Part shown: in pieces, positions 13,430-16,336 of the stretch | Layout: every line of letters begins with the position of its first letter | Position numbering within the stretch: the stretch's first letter is position 1 | Assembly (NCBI GenBank): GCA_003499525.1 | Contig: DNTB01000094.1 | Coordinates: 1 to 16,336 of the forward strand | DNA from: Flavobacteriales bacterium | GTDB lineage: Bacteria > Bacteroidota > Bacteroidia > Flavobacteriales_G > Salibacteraceae | Length of the DNA stretch: 16,336 nt | Direction: 5' to 3' | Position numbers and translations under genes: made by a program | The notes under the pieces: generated by a model | What the model was told of the DNA's origin: nothing | The model's input: the letters and a program-made list of their open reading frames with translations, nothing else | The model's database searches: none

Positions 13430-15859
13430 ATGAAGTATTTGAGCAAATTGTGGATTGTCATACTTTTTGCGTTGTCATCTGCAATAGTGGTGCAGGCGCA
13501 GGAGAAATTCAAGATAATTGGACTGATAGTTGATGAGGAAAACACCCCCGTGCCTTTTGGCAATGTTGGGGTGTTTACCAAATCCGACTCATCGCTTGTT
13601 GCAGGAGCCGCTTCCAAAGAACAGGGTAATTTCGAATTAGCCGTAGTACCGGGTGATTACTATACCAGAATCACCTATGTTTCGTACCAACCTCAATTTA
13701 TTCCCGTTACCGTTCGCAATAGGGATGTCAACCTTGGCGTCATTAAAATGGTGGCCAATACCGACGTGCTTGATGAGGTGTTGGTAGAGGGTGAAAAAAG
13801 CCAGATGGAGCTCAAACTGGATAAAAGGGTCTTTAATGTGAGCAACGACATCACCAATGCATCCAGAAATGCCGCCGACATTCTGGATAACATCCCATCG
13901 GTAGTGGTAGATGTAGAAGGCAATGTTAGCTTAAGAGGAAGCCAAAGCGTTCGTATACTGATCGATGGTAAACCTTCGGGCCTGGTAGGCATAAGCGGCG
14001 CCGACGCTTTGCGCCAGCTGCAGGGCAACATCATCGAACGCATAGAGGTGATCACCAATCCGTCTGCGAAATACGAAGCAGAAGGTTCAGCAGGAGTGAT
14101 CAATATTGTATTAAAAAAAGACCGGAAAAAAGGGTTTAACGGAGCTTTTAGTGGAAATATAGGAGTGCCGATTGAGCTGGGTATTTCCGGAAATGTCAAT
14201 TACCGAAAGGGGCGTTTCAATATATTTGGCAACTATGGCATTGAATACGACAAAAGGCCGGGAGAAGGAAATTCCGAACAGATCTTCTTTCCTGAAACCG
14301 ACTCCACCTACACCACCATTCGCGATCGCGACCATCAAAGAGGAGGTATATCGCATACTTTCCGTATGGGTACCGACTTTTCTATCACCGATAATGATAT
14401 TATTACAGCATCCGGTTTGATACGTCTTTCCGATGAGGAAAATAAAGCCACCATACGATACGATGATTTCAATGGTAGTGGCGACCTGACGCAACGTTCC
14501 ATTCGGGAAGACAATGAAGGTGAAGATGAAGAAAACCATGAGTATCAGTTAAGCTATAAGCGCCTGCTTCCCGGTAAGGGCCACGAATTCAAACTCGATC
14601 TGCAATTTCGCGATGGACTGGAGGTGGAACGCTCAGACATCGTTGAAACCTATCCGCTTGATAACAGCAGGGAAGATCTGTTGCAACGATCAGTCAATGA
14701 AGAGGGAGACGCCAATTTTCTTATCCAGGCAGATTATACCTACCCGATTAAAGAAGGTAAAAAATTTGAGGCTGGCTACCGGGGCAATGTCCGCCAGATT
14801 ACCAGCGATTATATTGTGGAAGAACAAAACGAACAGGGTGAATGGGTGTCGCTGGAGAACTTTAGCAACCGTTTCGTATATGATGAAAATGTGCAGGCCG
14901 CCTATGCCATTTTCGAAAACGACATGGATAAGTGGGGGTATCAGTTTGGTTTGCGGACAGAGTATACTTACATCAGTACATTTCAGCGAGAAACGGACGA
15001 GAAAAATGAAAGGGACTACCTCAATTTATTCCCCAGTATGTTCCTTTCTTATAAGTTGAATAAAGCCTATACCTTACAGGCCAGTTATAGCCGTAGGATA
15101 TCCAGGCCAAGGTTCTGGTACCTGAACCCTTTCTTTTCTTTCAGCGATAGAAGAAATATCAGAACGGGTAATCCGTATCTGAACCCCGAATTCACCGACT
15201 CATATGAGTTCGGGCTGCTCAATAATCTGGAAAACAGCGCCTTCTATGCAGGGGTTTATTACCGACATACCACCGGACTGCACCAACGCGTTTCATATGG
15301 CGAAGTACTACCGGGGGACAGCATTGTCACCACCTTTTCCATGCCCCTGAATTTGGGGAAAGAAGACGCCTTTGGCCTGGAAGCGAACTTCACTTATGAT
15401 CCGGCGGAGTGGTTGAGCATGAATGGTAACGCCAACTTTTACCGGAGTATAATTATAGGTGAATTTGAAGGCGAAAGCCTTGATCGCGATACCTATACCT
15501 ATAACTTTCAGATGGCAGCCAAGGTGAAAGTGGGTGAGCTTGACTTTCAGTTGAGAGGCAACTATCGCGGTCCTGAAATCACCACGCAGGGAGAAAGGAA
15601 AAGTATTTACTGGATGGACCTGGGTGCCAATTACAAAATTATGGATGGACGCGGGATATTCAATTTTAATATACGCGACCTGTTCAACAGCCGAAGATAC
15701 CGTGGGTTTACTGAAACGGATGTTTACAGAGAAACATCAGAGTTCCAATGGCGTGCCCGTCAGTTCTCTTTGACCTTTACCTATCTCATCAACCGTAAGC
15801 CCGGCCGAAACGGCGGTCGAAACGGAGGGGATTATGATGGCGGCGATATGGGGATGTAG
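13430..15859 (+). CDS. TonB-receptor-like outer-membrane protein with CarboxypepD_reg domain
   Basis: An 809-residue outer-membrane protein. The signal peptide is about 1-24 (ending VQAQ). A carboxypeptidase-regulatory-like beta domain follows (about 26-110; IIGLIVDEENTPVPFGNVGV and YTRITYVSYQPQF). Next comes a TonB plug (about 120-232) with VFNVSNDITNASRNAADIL, SVRILIDGKPSG and YEAEGSAGVINIVLKK. A beta-barrel of the OMP_b-brl_3 type (about 240-790) includes the conserved SYSRRISRPRFWYLNPF and GNPYLNPEFTDSYE segments. After the last barrel strand (FSLTFTYLIN) there is a Gly/Asn/Asp-rich tail of about 20 residues. No SusD partner follows, so a starch-utilisation-type glycan importer is unlikely; other barrels of this type are of unknown substrate. 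AGAGGAA just before the ATG may aid translation. It lies 112 bases after the kinase gene on the same strand. Confidence 0.9.
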   Translation: MKYLSKLWIVILFALSSAIVVQAQEKFKIIGLIVDEENTPVPFGNVGVFTKSDSSLVAGAASKEQGNFELAVVPGDYYTRITYVSYQPQFIPVTVRNRDVNLGVIKMVANTDVLDEVLVEGEKSQMELKLDKRVFNVSNDITNASRNAADILDNIPSVVVDVEGNVSLRGSQSVRILIDGKPSGLVGISGADALRQLQGNIIERIEVITNPSAKYEAEGSAGVINIVLKKDRKKGFNGAFSGNIGVPIELGISGNVNYRKGRFNIFGNYGIEYDKRPGEGNSEQIFFPETDSTYTTIRDRDHQRGGISHTFRMGTDFSITDNDIITASGLIRLSDEENKATIRYDDFNGSGDLTQRSIREDNEGEDEENHEYQLSYKRLLPGKGHEFKLDLQFRDGLEVERSDIVETYPLDNSREDLLQRSVNEEGDANFLIQADYTYPIKEGKKFEAGYRGNVRQITSDYIVEEQNEQGEWVSLENFSNRFVYDENVQAAYAIFENDMDKWGYQFGLRTEYTYISTFQRETDEKNERDYLNLFPSMFLSYKLNKAYTLQASYSRRISRPRFWYLNPFFSFSDRRNIRTGNPYLNPEFTDSYEFGLLNNLENSAFYAGVYYRHTTGLHQRVSYGEVLPGDSIVTTFSMPLNLGKEDAFGLEANFTYDPAEWLSMNGNANFYRSIIIGEFEGESLDRDTYTYNFQMAAKVKVGELDFQLRGNYRGPEITTQGERKSIYWMDLGANYKIMDGRGIFNFNIRDLFNSRRYRGFTETDVYRETSEFQWRARQFSLTFTYLINRKPGRNGGRNGGDYDGGDMGM

Positions 15860-15866
15860 GTTTAGG

Positions 15867-15930
15867 AGTTCAATAGTTCAGATGTTCAAAAGTTCAATAG
15901 TTCAGATGTTCAGTGGTTCAGTGGTTGAGT
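15867..15930. repeat. 22-base direct repeat with TTCA core
   Basis: An identical 22-base unit beginning AGTTCAATAGTTC occurs at 15867-15888 and 15891-15912, a period of 24. Each is built of GTTCA words (GTTCAATA, GTTCAGAT, GTTCA). Degenerate continuation follows (GTGGTTCAGTGGTTGAG, to about 15930). It lies 7 bases after the receptor stop codon. Such GTTCA-type slippage repeats between genes are common in Bacteroidota; no function is evident. Confidence 0.7.
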
Positions 15931-16105
15931 TCATTTTTTTTCGGATAATAAATCAAAAAATAACTACCGAATAAAATTTTTGAGATGTCTGCTAAAAAAG
16001 CTTGAAGTGTACCTTTTTGGTATAAAAGGATATTGAGAAGGCTGGCATAAACGCTGTTTAATGTTGTTTTTAGGAGGTTTTTAATAAGGTCAGGGCAATA
16101 GTGAA

Positions 16106-16200
16106 ATTCCTCTGATCTTTTGATCAATTCCTCTGACCTTTGGGTCTATTCGTCAGAGGAAAAATTTTATTCGTCTGACCAAAATTTCCAAAGATCAGAG
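16106..16200. repeat. Four in-phase 21-base units with nested inverted repeats
   Basis: Units start at 16106, 16127, 16148 and 16169, each exactly 21 bases and beginning ATTCCTCTGA, ATTCCTCTGA, ATTCGTCAGA and ATTCGTCTGA. The first two are near-identical direct repeats; the second half drifts. CTCTGATCTTT (16110-16120) is exactly complementary to AAAGATCAGAG (16190-16200), and CCTCTGAC (16130-16137) to GTCAGAGG (16152-16159), so the array can also fold. Twenty-one bases is two helical turns, or seven codons. On the minus strand the units read xxxSDE/SEE heptads (RSEEL, RSEEF, SSDE, WSDE) interrupted by two stops. Confidence 0.65.
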
Positions 16201-16336
16201 CTTTTCAAAATTTAACGATAGCGACATGAAAAATGGAGGTATAAAACCCAAAAAATAATAATTGCTTAGGTGGTTTTGCAAATTGTCAGCGCTTCTCAAT
16301 AATCGCCTGAACGAAAACGATCACCACAGATTGTAT

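Larger units (their letters stand above)
15860..16336. other. AT-rich repeat tail with no convincing gene
   Basis: This stretch holds two kinds of short repeats (listed separately) and no gene I can support. A minus-strand frame at 15918-16127 starts with TTG inside the repeats and looks accidental. At the right edge, 16286-16336 on the minus strand reads IQSVVIVFVQAIIEKR followed by TGA, which could be the last 16 codons of a gene entering from beyond the window; the evidence is only that it is open. A short plus frame at 16226 (MKNGGIKPKK) is too small to judge. Confidence 0.4.

Noticed and set aside
13693..14539. Minus-strand frames of 168 and 142 codons
   Set aside because: Antisense to the plug and barrel of the outer-membrane receptor; no independent features.
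15918..16127. 69-codon minus-strand frame (RSEEFHYCPDLIKNLL...)
   Set aside because: Starts with TTG inside the 21-base repeats, runs through the GTTCA repeats, has no recognisable family, and its composition follows the AT-rich background.
16106..16200. CRISPR array
   Set aside because: The units are 21 bases with no spacers between them and drift along the array; no cas gene is present.

Overview
The window looks like a Bacteroidota chromosome, probably a Cytophagales-type marine or soil bacterium. The evidence is an outer-membrane receptor of the CarboxypepD_reg plus beta-barrel type, a DUF2490 barrel, Bacteroidota-style TAnnTTTG promoter boxes, few Shine-Dalgarno sites, and two transposase relics of types common in that phylum. 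The genus cannot be fixed from the sequence. The window falls into an accessory left third (1-5430), a core-like block (5647-15859) and an AT-rich repeat tail (15860-16336).

Left third. Two small toxin-antitoxin-like gene pairs lie on the minus strand: DUF4160/DUF2442 (379-971) and YefM/YoeB (1823-2331). They are separated by imperfect-hairpin sites that resemble integron attC sites. Two of these sites each carry a plus-strand group II intron that lacks any reverse transcriptase. In both cases the order is hairpin, then ATTGT, then the intron start GTGTGCCC. Intron 1 (1140-1805) is complete as a ribozyme, with a good domain V and a domain VI-like 3' hairpin. Intron 2 (2558-about 3197) has a palindromic repeat inside domain V and loses its 3' end. 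This reads as the remnant of a gene-cassette array, or a cassette-like array, invaded by hairpin-targeting introns. No integrase is visible. To the right are two dead insertion sequences: an IS4-type transposase relic (minus, 3361-4142) and an IS630-type relic (plus, 4290-5421).

Core-like block. A sulfide:quinone oxidoreductase (5647-7110) is followed after 14 bases by a 50-codon gene that is easily missed (7125-7277). Next come a secreted PepSY-like protein and an overlapping DUF2490 outer-membrane barrel. A GH53 endo-galactanase lipoprotein (8649-9761) stands alone. It converges on a DASS/SLC13 sodium:anion symporter on the minus strand. Divergent from the symporter is an OmpR-type response regulator and sensor kinase pair. 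It is followed in the same direction by a large TonB-receptor-like outer-membrane protein, which is a plausible target of the two-component system.

Tail. The last 480 bases hold a 22-base direct repeat at 24-base period, a run of four in-phase 21-base units with nested inverted repeats, and no convincing gene. A few codons of a possible minus-strand gene enter at the right edge.
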